22,461 bases of DNA from Chara braunii. Lineage: Eukaryota > Streptophyta > Charophyceae > Charales > Characeae. Position 1 is the stretch's first letter. Each line of letters opens with the position of its first letter. Of this stretch, positions 11,143 through 19,005 are shown in pieces. The stretch covers positions 785,582 to 808,042 of the forward strand of contig BFEA01000472.1 in the NCBI GenBank assembly GCA_003427395.1, written 5' to 3'. Under the pieces are notes generated by a model. It searched no databases and was not told the origin of the DNA. It saw nothing but the letters and a program-made list of their open reading frames with translations. The position numbers and the translations under genes were made by a program.

Positions 11143-11465
11143 CCCCGGTGAACACCTCCGGTCAGCTCTAGCTATGGCGGCCGGCTTCACCTTCGTCGCC
11201 GCTCTTCTCCTTCCTTTCTCCCTACCTCCCCTCCTTTCTATTCACCCCGGTTGTCTTTTTTCTCGCTTTCTTTTTTTTTTTTTTTTTTTTCGTCTTTCCC
11301 TTCTCCTCCTCGGCTATGGCTTCTTTCACCTTCCTCAGTCTCCTCCTTTTTCTCTTTCACCCTCCTTTGTTTCTCTGTGGTCGAGCTCCGCGGCTATGGC
11401 CGCCTCTCACTTCATGGGACTGCACGGCACACTTCACAGGTAAGTGACAACCAAACTTGTATCGC

Positions 11466-11468
<3 letters not shown>

Positions 11469-11532
<64 letters not shown>

Positions 11533-11776
11533 CGTAGCGATGTCTTCAACGCAAGCCAATCNNNNNNNNNNNNNNNNNNNNNNNNNNNNNNNNNNNNNNN
11601 NNNNNNNNNNNNNNNNNNNNNNNNNNNNNNNNNNNNNNNNNNNNNNNNNNNNNNNNNNNNNNNNNNNNNNNNNNNNNNNNNNNNNNNNNNNNNNNNNNNN
11701 NNNNNNNNNNNNNNNNNNNNNNNNNNNNNNNNNNNNNNNNNNNNNNNNNNNNNNNNNNNNNNNNNNNNNNNNNNNN

Positions 11777-11846
<70 letters not shown>
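11469..11846. repeat. (CT)n tracts flanking a 215-bp N gap
   Basis: (TC)n runs over 11469-11530 and (CT)n over 11777-11846, with 31 bases of unique sequence and then N from 11562 to 11776 between them. The gap sits inside the element A leader. Its length is an assembly estimate, so the true repeat length and content are unknown. Confidence 0.95.
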
Positions 11847-11848
<2 letters not shown>

Positions 11849-12006
11849 TCTTCTTCGTCGTGGTCTTCTCTGCAGGTGCGCGCGGCGGCTTCTTCAACCT
11901 CCAGCTCCGCTATGGTGGACTTCTTCTCTCGATGGCCACCTCAACTATGGCGCGTTCTCACCCTGCGACAGACAACGGCACGTCGCGTGTGGAATAGCGG
12001 ATACCA

Positions 12007-12018
12007 GCTCCGATACCA
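12007..12018 (-). promoter_or_regulatory. Primer-binding site of element A
   Basis: On the minus strand TGGTATCGGAGC follows the end of the 5' LTR after one base. The usual plant site for initiator Met tRNA is TGGTATCAGAGC, so this differs only at the eighth base. The same variant is found in elements B and C. Confidence 0.85.
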
Positions 12019-12019
12019 A

Positions 12020-12955
12020 TGAGATCAGACTCGCTTTCATTCACACTTCTCATACATGCAGGTGCGCAGCAAACTGGCGACAAGCGCCCACTCAGAACTC
12101 AGAGATATGGTAGTCGAGAACACAGATCAGATACAAGTTCACTTCGATGGCTATGGTGACTCAGCGCCCACACAACTCTCTGTTGGCATACACAGGATCA
12201 CCCTGGATATCCCACACGCGATACTCTGAACACACACACACACACACACTGATGCTATGGCGGCTATGGTCGCTACTTCCCTATCGCTATGGCTACACTC
12301 CTTCTCTCTCGCCCACTTCGTCCTCAGGCTCACTGCAGACCACCTCGCACAAGTTGCTTGTGGCAGCGCTTCCGCATGGCTCACGCAGGAATGAATGAAT
12401 GACTGGGCACTGCCTCTTGATTTATACTTCTGCAGCTCGTTGGTCTGGCCCTTTTCCCATGCCCGTAGTGCACACAGTCCCATGCGGTACTTGCTTGACT
12501 GGACCAGGACTGCCTACGACTGGGACTGTTGACTCAGCATGGGTAGACTCCACCACTTGCCCACTTGCCTCACCAGTTGCCCACTTGCCTCAGCCTAAAC
12601 GTGGGCAACTTCGAAAGGCCACTACTTGGACCTTTCGGAAGACCGTAGACTTGGCCTTTCGATACCGTAGCAGCTACGACCTTGACCTTTCTGGGCTGTG
12701 GCAGCTATGACCTTGACCCTTCGAGACAGCTACAGCTACGACTGCTAGACCTGACTGGGACTCCTATTCGACAGGTCTACAGATCGAACCCCTGCTACCT
12801 ATGGACCCTACGACAACCTACCAGCTGTTACAAATACACAGGTCACGGGTTCAACTCTAGGGGTCGACACAGATACTGTACACAGGTAAGGTGGGGACTA
12901 GGGATCAAACCCTGGGATCTGCATCAGCTACTGCGAACTGGTGAATACCGTTTCA
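12020..12955 (-). repeat. 5' LTR of element A
   Basis: Carries the promoter and RNA start of the element on the minus strand. The plus-strand ends are TGAGATCAGACTC and CCGTTTCA, matching 3727-4718 with scattered substitutions and several indels. The PBS starts one base outside its inner end (12018) and AAGC abuts its outer end. It has two copies each of the 20-bp (12553-12592) and 31-bp (from 12668) units that are triplicated in the partner, and an (AC)n run near 12231-12250. Confidence 0.95.
12420..12426 (-). promoter_or_regulatory. TATA box candidate in A 5' LTR
   Basis: TATAAAT on the minus strand inside the 5' LTR, conserved in the 3' LTR at 4141-4147. RNA would be expected to start some 25-35 bases further in the minus direction (about 12385-12395). 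Supported by motif and position only. Confidence 0.5.
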
Positions 12956-13118
12956 AAGCCCAATGGGTAGAAGGAATTTGCAGCTCTACAGGTAAATTCA
13001 GAACACTGTCGCTACAAATGTGCGACCACAGAGGAACACTGAAAATCTGATTTCTACCCGAGAGACCAAAACTTGGACCGTGTAGGAGAATTTGAGGTAA
13101 GATCTGTAATAATCATAC
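12956..13118. other. Spacer between elements A and B
   Basis: 163 bp beginning with the right AAGC target-site copy of element A. It is the continuation of the left flank before A inserted, and ends CATAC, the presumed target sequence of element B. No gene or repeat recognised. Confidence 0.6.
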
Positions 13119-13234
13119 TGCAATAACCCATGGGTATGCCTCGTGGAATGTCTGGGGGCCTCGCCAGGCCGCACTCAGACCCAGGCCAACAGGGGGAAAA
13201 GAACCCCACGAAAAGATTCAGGGCCTGGACGAGC

Positions 13235-13258
13235 GACAGTTGACTAAAGTCAACTGTC
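13235..13258. promoter_or_regulatory. Perfect palindrome with TTGAC cores in B LTR
   Basis: Arms GACAGTTGAC (13235-13244) and GTCAACTGTC (13249-13258) are exact reverse complements around TAAA. Each arm contains TTGAC, a W-box core, on opposite strands. It would form a 10-bp hairpin in RNA or offer a dimer site in DNA. Confidence 0.75.
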
Positions 13259-13663
13259 AAAAACCCAACAGTGAAAGTCAAAATGTATCCAGCCCAGGCC
13301 GCCGGTCAGACACACATTTGTTTGTATGCAGGTACCCAGACAGCATCAGGACCAAGGGGAGTCTGCAACTGTATGCAATCCAGGCCCTCGGCTGTGACTC
13401 AATCTGTACGACTGTGGAAAGGACACTCGAGGCCAGACTGCCTCGACAAACATTACATAAGACTTGGACTCTGGGCAGTCAATATTCGGTCTTGCTTTGC
13501 TGCTTTGACGCTGGCTCGACTCTGACTGGACGCTGGCATTGATGCTGGCTCGACACTGGCGAAACGCTGGCTTGACGTTGGCTGTAGGCAGGCACTGTGG
13601 AAGACGACGTGGACTGTGGCAGCATGCCGGCACTTTCTGTTCTGTGCACCAGGCATCGCTGAT

Positions 13664-13864
13664 GTGGCGCTGCCACCTGTCTACCCTGTGGACGTGGCGC
13701 ATGCCACTTGTCTACGTTGCTGATGTGGCGCATGCCACCGGTCTGCATTGCTGATGTCGCGCTGCCACCTTCTACATTGTGTTGCTGATGTGGTGCTGCC
13801 ACCTGTCTTCATTGATGATGTGGTGCATGCCACCTGTCTCTGCGTCTGACGTGGCATTGGCCAC
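13664..13864 (+). repeat. Seven-unit 31-bp array of GTGGC...GCCAC inverted repeats
   Basis: Inverted-repeat cores start at 13664, 13694, 13725, 13756, 13790, 13820 and 13851, that is every 30-34 bp. Typical cores are GTGGCGCTGCCAC and GTGGCGCATGCCAC, so each unit is a 5-bp stem with a 3- or 4-base loop. Units are preceded by (T)GATG or GACG and followed by CTGTCTAC-like bases. Units 4-6 have one change in the left arm. It lies wholly in the 5' LTR of B. Confidence 0.85.
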
Positions 13865-14284
13865 GCTGTCTACGTGAGGTGACTGGTTGCGACAGGGAGA
13901 TCTGTGGATGATTGGGATCGGGTACTCACCTGAGGTTGACGTCGTTACCGTAATCTGCTGTTGTCTTCATGGTCTTCACGAGATAAGCGTGCCACGTGGC
14001 ATTTCTGGGTGATCAGGACTTATCATACTTGTTATCGCTACTGGTTGATGACGTGGAGGCGAGAGGAAGCCGGGAGAAGAAGTGGGGTTTGATTGGATTA
14101 CTCTGGTGTGATCATTGTTTCTCTTCCACCTTCTCTGTCTCTCCTCCATCCACTCTCTTCGTCTATTGGTAACGATATACTGTTTCAGATATCACTTAAC
14201 GTTAACTGGAGACTTTGTGCAGATCTGAGACTACTTGTGCTTTGACGTCTGAGGAGTATCTGCCAGATCGGGCTCATTACAATT

Positions 14285-14296
14285 TGGTATCGGAGG
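14285..14296 (+). promoter_or_regulatory. Primer-binding site of element B
   Basis: TGGTATCGGAGG starts three bases after the CA end of the 5' LTR. Its first 11 bases are identical to the sites of A and C and close to the plant initiator-Met-tRNA site. Confidence 0.8.
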
Positions 14297-15360
14297 TAAC
14301 TCCTTCATCGCAATCTGCTGTCCGGTGCTGATGTGGCACCCAGGTAAGTGGGAGGCACCGCACGTGCAGGACGAAACGTGTTTATTAACGCGCGTGGTGA
14401 ATATCGCAGGTCTAGACATGTCGTACGGCACGTGTGTGCAGCCTCCCTTGAAGTTGATGACGTGGCTACACGGAAGACGTCGAGATGCCAGCAAGAGCTT
14501 CGTTGGCAACAGGCTAACATGGCGCTGGTCCAGAGAGAAAGAAGTGTGAAATCGGGACCGCTGATGTAGCACACTGCCTACGTGGCATGACCTGGAATGC
14601 TGATGTGGCATCTTGCAGGGCATGGTCTGACGTGGCACGTAGCTGTGTTGCGATAGCCTGCTTATGAAGCGCTGACGTGGCATGCTAGTGTTGTGTGTGT
14701 TGCAGACATGCATTGTTGACATAGCATCCCCCCCCTCGTAGACCTTTTAGGTCCTTGATGCGGACGTGGCAGACTCCATAGAGCTGTTGCGTTGGCATGC
14801 CAGGGGTGATACATGGCGTGCATAAAACGCTGCTGTGGAGGAACTGTTGAATGTGCATTTGTGTGCCGGCAGACGGTACGGCTTCACGATTTGCTGTAGT
14901 ATCGAGTGCCAGCCTTTGTGTTTGGTTGCATTGTTTCTGCAGATGTTGCAGCCGTAGAGGAAGGAAGCTAACCATAGATGTGTTGTTGTGTTGGCTGACC
15001 TACTCACCTGTTGGTTCTCTGTGGTTGCTGTGTATACTCACAAGTGTGTTGTTGTCTTGATCGCATTGGTCGTGGCTGCGACACCTATACACTTGCTGTA
15101 GGACGTCATCACACATAGAACAGACAACAAAGTTAGATAAGGAAATCAATTGAGAACCTGCTTCTTTTTGTCTGCCTTGATTATTTCTTGCTATAGGAGT
15201 TGCGTGTGCCGTGGAATTTATTTTTGTCTTTTAATTTTATTTATTGTGCGGCTTTTACATGCTGGGAAAAATGACTTATCTCAGGAAATGCTTGCGCGCC
15301 TCTATTCTCACTCGGTTCATACCTCTCTTTCTCTTCCCCATTCCTCTCACAGTGTACGCC
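14297..15360 (+). other. Leader (5' UTR) of element B
   Basis: About 1.1 kb with no convincing coding frame. It continues the theme of the LTR, with TGACGTGG at 14458, 14628 and 14673 and several GATGTGGCA words, and then becomes less repetitive from about 14800. Small frames on either strand are not recognisable. Antisense frames at 14231-14975 are shadows of the repeated words. Confidence 0.6.
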
Positions 15361-16800
15361 GACGAAGAAGGGGGAGAATTAAAGACCCGTGGCCAAATTG
15401 ATGCGAGAAGGCAGACTTTGATCAGCCTTCTCCACCAGCTTGTCGGTGAGGTACATGGCGCCGGTTCATAAATTGAACAGCTGGTTTATGGCCAGTTCAA
15501 TCTGCGTGCCGCAGAAGGTGAAATGAAAGCCGCAGAGACAGCCGCTCAAATGATGGAGAATGGTAAGAGGGTCGAGGACCTCACAAAGCAAGGGTGAATG
15601 GCCCTTGACCGGTATGTAGCCGAGAATCTGGACAAGATGGAACTGGAAAGAAAGAAAAGAAAAGAAGAGGAAAAAGGAAAGAAAGTAGAACCACAATTGT
15701 CTGTGGAGATAATGGAGGAGAATGTCAGGCAATTAGAAAACACACTTAGAGAAGGAGAAAGATTGAGGAATTCCATAGACAACAAGAAGCGCAAGAAGAA
15801 GAAGAAAGAATCATGGATGAATTATGGTATAAGTTACCTTTCATTTTTTGTATTTGGATAGGTTTTGTTTTGGCTTCTTTTGGAGGTTTCCGAAGTGGCA
15901 AAGGTTTCATTACTAAGAAGCAGGCAACGAGTTTGTATCCATTCTACAGTCTATTATGGTCTACCTTGTACATCTTGAGAAGAAGATTGATGGCAACACT
16001 GCCTCATTGAAGACAATGACAAGACTCTTGAAAGGGAAAGACAAGGTAGGAACTGAGGAGGAGATCGGGGGGAGGTAGTCAAGAAGGAACCCTAGGAAAA
16101 ATTAATGAAGGATGCAATGAAGCGAGTCACGTTGGAGAAACCCAAAGGTTCTAAGAAAGACATAAAAGAAAGAAGAACCTGCCAAGAAGGAAGAACCGGT
16201 TAAGGAGGTAGAAAAGTCTAAGAGAAAGGAAAAAGTGAAAATGAAGCTGCCGTTTCCACAACAACCAGAAAGATGAAAACTTTTTGTTGTGGATCGCAGA
16301 CATCCAGACTTATTGCGGCACCGCTCCAGTCGAGCCTGAGAGTTAGATGGCCTTGTCCACGTCGTGTCTGGGGGAGTGGCCAGGTGTTGTTCGAAGCCAA
16401 CGCTACAGGCTTTGAAGATATTGGTGAGTAAGCTAAGACCCTCACGTTGAGACAATTTCTCCAAAAGATTAAGGAGAGATTTCTTGACAAAACGATGGTT
16501 GACAAGGCCTTTGACAAACTCAAAGCGTTGGTCTTCCATTGATGATTTATCTCGTGAAGTGGATTGTCTTTTGCAGGTACCTGGACTGAATTCGCAAGAT
16601 AATCAGGTCTCGTATATCTACTCACGAGCTTTGCCCAAGCCAATTCGTGGACAGCTCGTGGCCGAGGCCAAGTCAGGTAAGTACAATTATCGGCAGTTTC
16701 GCGATCTCGCTCTCCAACGAGAGCAGATGACCACACAAGTGAAGGGTTCCTATGTTTCAGTAGTGAAATCTGGATCGGTCGGTGGGTATGGCAAGTGGGT
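15361..16800 (+). pseudogene. Element B gag, heavily decayed
   Basis: Homologue of the element A gag. One frame runs from about 15361 through TAA 15469-15471 and TGA 15595-15597 into a K/E-rich coiled-coil-like stretch (15598-15860), matching the charged N-terminal half of gag. Around 16240 the basic KEKVKMKLPFP segment parallels KKPFKLKLPDPYSG of A, followed after a shift by NFLLWIADIQTYCGTAP, a TAG (16343-16345) and then the conserved C-terminal half (16530-16760: SIDDLSREVDCLLQVPG, RALPKPIRGQLVAEAKSG, FRDLALQREQM). No zinc knuckle follows, because the sequence passes directly into RNase H at about 16780-16820. Not translatable as one protein. Confidence 0.8.
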
Positions 16801-17094
16801 CCTTTGGCGGCAGAAGCGCCAGGATCACATGGTCCGCTTTCATCAATACCTTTGACTTTGAGATAAAGACAATCAAAGGAAAGTCTAATGTGGTTGCGGA
16901 TGCCTTGTCCAGACGTGCAGACTTCTTTGGAACAATAGTTTCCTATCTCGATATTGGGAATGAACGGAAAGGTTATGATAGCGATCCTATTTGGAGTCCT
17001 ATCATTGGGACGCTACGAAAGAACCCTGAACTATTCCCTGAATATCGAATGGTTGATGACTTACTCTTCTATGTGGATAAAACCGAAGAACGAT

Positions 17095-17174
17095 TATGTA
17101 TTCCTCACCAGGAACAAATCATTGGGGATATGTATTCCTCACCAGAAACAAATCAAGAGTTTAATCATTGGGGA
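17095..17174 (+). repeat. Imperfect tandem duplication in B integrase
   Basis: TATGTATTCCTCACCAG begins at 17095 and again at 17129. The first copy is 34 bp, the second 46 bp; the first lacks 12 bases between two AATC words. The extra 34 bp shifts the integrase frame by one. Confidence 0.85.
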
Positions 17175-18313
17175 ATGTCGTGATGCAGAGGGACACTTTG
17201 GTTTTAAGAAGACGTATGCCGATGTCCGAGAACGCTTTGAATGGAAAGGAATGAAAGAGGATGTACTAATGTATATGCAGACTTGTCTTGTCTGTCAGAG
17301 GAGCAAGCCTACGCATGAGAATCCGTTGGGACTATTAAGACCATTGCCTATTCCAAGTGAGTCAGGTGAGTTTATCTCCATAAACTTTACGAGTCTCACT
17401 AAAAGTCGAAATGACAATAGTCAGGTTATGGTCATCGTAGATAGATTCTCAAAGTATGCTATGTTTATTCCTTTGCTTGCCGAAGCTTAGAACCGAACTG
17501 GTTATGCAAAAGTTTCAAATGGGATGGGTTTCTGAGTATGGATTCCCAAAAAACATCATCTTTGATAGGGATGTTCGGTTCACTAGTCTACAATGGCAAA
17601 AGTTGATGGAAGTCTATGGCACCCGGTTGACCACGTCGTCAGGTAGACATCTTGAAACGTATGGCCAAACTGAGCAAATGAATAATCTATGCCAACAACT
17701 TTTGTGCATGTATGTTCGACCCGATCAAATCGATTTGGATGAGAACTTACCTAAGATTGCTAGTGCTTATAATAACAGTATACATACGGCTACAAGAAGA
17801 ACACCTAAGGCACTGCATAAAGGTTGGAAGCCTCAACGTCCTATTGATGCTTTGACCCGGCACCAGATTTCATGTTACCCCCAGAAACCCGTGAATTCGC
17901 AGTTCTGTATGAGGAAGATATTAAAAGGTAAAAGAAAATATACAGAAAGCCCAAATCCAGATGATTGAGCAGGCCAACAAACATCGTCGGCCATCACAGT
18001 TTCAAGAAGGAGATCTCGTATGAGTGAAGTCTAAAGAATTTTCCTTGGAAGAAAACGTGTCTCAAAAACTGTTGCTTGTCTACGATGGTCCTTGGGAAGT
18101 TCTCAAGGTGATTGGGGATGTAGATGGACCTTCCTATCGAATAGATGTACCCCCACACCTAAGGACCTATCCTGCCTTCCATGTGTCTCAACTGCTACCA
18201 TACGTAGAAGGAATAACTTTCCTAACAGGCCGTCTATGTTTCCACCCTCCATGAATGGAGGATATGAAGTTGAGAAAATTTTGGAAAATGGCTATTTTTC
18301 TACAGGTGGTAGA

Positions 18314-18318
18314 GGAAG
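18314..18318. repeat. Target-site duplication of element C (left copy)
   Basis: GGAAG immediately before TG of the left LTR of C, identical to 21875-21879. It lies within the chromodomain codons of element B. Confidence 0.95.
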
Positions 18319-18790
18319 TGTTACGGACTCCGCCAGGGCTCGATCCCTTGTTTATCTTTTTGCTGTTTCTGTTGCATCCCGTTTTCGGCCTGGCACCCTT
18401 TTTTCCAAACCCCTCCTTTGGTACCGTCGGATTTTGGACAACTGGCGCCATACTGCAATTCGGGCGCCACTTTCAAATACCACATTTTTCAGTTCTGCCC
18501 TCGAGGCTTTTGCAGAAATGCCCCTGGTACCGTACGTGTCACCGGTACTTATATCGGCTCCCCGTACAGTATGGGGACCAGTCTTGTACCTGTTTTGTGT
18601 TGCTGTACTTGTATTGAGTGTGACTTGTTGTTTCAACATTCAGAATCCAAGACTTTGACTTTGTGCCCTTGCCACTGTGTCTGCGTCCAACCCTCAGTTG
18701 TGTCAAGTGAGTGAGTGTGTGTGTGTGCTCTCACTCTCTCCCTCTCTCTCTCCTTTCCCTCAGCTCTCCCTCAGCCCCGCGCTCGTCACA
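18319..18790 (+). repeat. 5' LTR of element C
   Basis: 472 bp, TG to CA, aligned throughout with 21408-21874. By eye I count about 38 substitutions plus small indels, roughly 8 percent. Many differences are TG or CA here where the other copy has CG. It contains a GT-rich run and CT-rich stretch near 18714-18765 and a weak TATA-like TTATATCG at about 18547. Confidence 0.95.
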
Positions 18791-18791
18791 C

Positions 18792-18803
18792 TGGTATCGG
18801 AGC
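18792..18803 (+). promoter_or_regulatory. Primer-binding site of element C
   Basis: TGGTATCGGAGC one base after the CA of the 5' LTR. It is directly followed by GGTTCGAACCC (18804-18814), which resembles a Pol III B-box but is probably incidental. Confidence 0.88.
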
Positions 18804-18868
18804 GGTTCGAACCCGCCCGACCCACCCTGCTTCGTCGTCAACACCTGGCCATCATCAGTATCATCGTC

Positions 18869-18980
18869 GTAGACCACGTCATCGTCGAGATTGTCGCCGT
18901 CGTGCCACGTCATCATCGTCATCGTCGCGATCGTCGTCGGCGTGCCACGTCATCATCATCATCGTCGCGATCGTTGTGGT
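18869..18980 (+). repeat. 40-bp tandem repeats in C leader
   Basis: Two 40-bp units, 18901-18940 and 18941-18980, both starting CGTGCCACGTCATCATC, with a partial unit at 18869-18900. Each contains CCACGTCA (18874, 18905, 18945), the complement of the TGACGTGG words of element B. ATC/GTC-rich bases in between give spurious frames on both strands. Confidence 0.85.
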
Positions 18981-19005
18981 CGTGCGACGACGTCAAGACT
19001 GCAGG

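Larger units (their letters stand above)
10426..12006 (-). other. Leader (5' UTR) of element A
   Basis: About 1.6 kb between PBS and gag ATG, unusually long and low in complexity. It holds a run of 20 T (11271-11290), two (CT)n tracts around an N gap, a cluster of GGTCAA words (11012-11142) and several GCTATGG words. Plus-strand frames here (such as those starting at 10985 and 11251) are antisense to the element and are produced by the simple repeats. I see no separate gene. Confidence 0.7.
3727..12955 (-). mobile_element. Element A: Ty3/gypsy chromovirus, inactive, nearly full length
   Basis: A complete LTR retrotransposon on the minus strand, 9.2 kb including a 215-bp N gap. Direct repeats 12020-12955 and 3727-4718 start TG and end CA and are flanked by AAGC. 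Inside, in minus-strand order, are a PBS, a long leader, gag with a zinc knuckle, protease, RT, RNase H, integrase and a C-terminal chromodomain. RT-RNase H before integrase is the Ty3/gypsy order, and the chromodomain marks a chromovirus. Many frameshifts and stop codons break the single gag-pol frame, so it cannot make a full polyprotein. It is clearly related to element B, because the IN and chromodomain regions align residue for residue, but is in the opposite orientation and independently inserted. Confidence 0.95.
13119..14281 (+). repeat. 5' LTR of element B
   Basis: Begins TGCAATAACCC and ends GCTCATTACA, three bases before a PBS. The left boundary is fixed by comparison with 22055. 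Inside are a perfect palindrome (13235-13258), a degenerate GACGCTGGC array at about 13505-13590, a 31-bp-period array of GTGGC/GCCAC inverted repeats (13664-13864) and repeated TGACGTGG words. It is long (1163 bp) for an LTR of this group. I could not place a convincing TATA box. Confidence 0.85.
16801..18318 (+). pseudogene. Element B pol, first part: RNase H tail, integrase, start of chromodomain
   Basis: Begins abruptly with the last part of RNase H (FDFEIKTIKGKSNVVADALS, then RRADFFG), so protease, RT and most of RNase H are missing. The integrase zinc site has Arg instead of the first His (ECRDAEGHFGFKK, later CLVC). The first catalytic Asp is Asn (ISINFTSL, expected DF). The second Asp (IIFDRDVRF, codon 17564) and the Glu (GQTEQMN, codon 17672) remain with D-X35-E spacing. 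Frame changes occur at a 34-bp duplication (17095-17128), at about 17485, between 17900 and 18023, and near 18230. A TGA replaces Trp near 18020 (V-stop-VKS). The frame ends at GGRG of the chromodomain, where element C is inserted. Confidence 0.9.

Noticed and set aside
11251-11997. Long plus-strand frame rich in Ser-Leu across the gap
   Set aside because: Produced by (CT)n repeats and N bases; antisense to element A's leader.
13664-13864. CRISPR-like array (regular 31-bp spacing of dyads)
   Set aside because: The units are variants of one sequence with no unique spacers between identical repeats, and they lie in a eukaryotic LTR; it is a minisatellite.
15598-15860. Separate small lysine-rich host protein
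   Set aside because: The frame continues upstream through two stops and matches the charged N-terminal half of gag in position and character; it is part of the B gag remnant.
18792-18830. tRNA gene at the C primer-binding site
   Set aside because: The reverse complement ends like a tRNA (CCGATACCA), but the distance from GGTTCGAACC to the 3' end is too short for T-stem plus acceptor stem, and no D-arm or anticodon arm is present.
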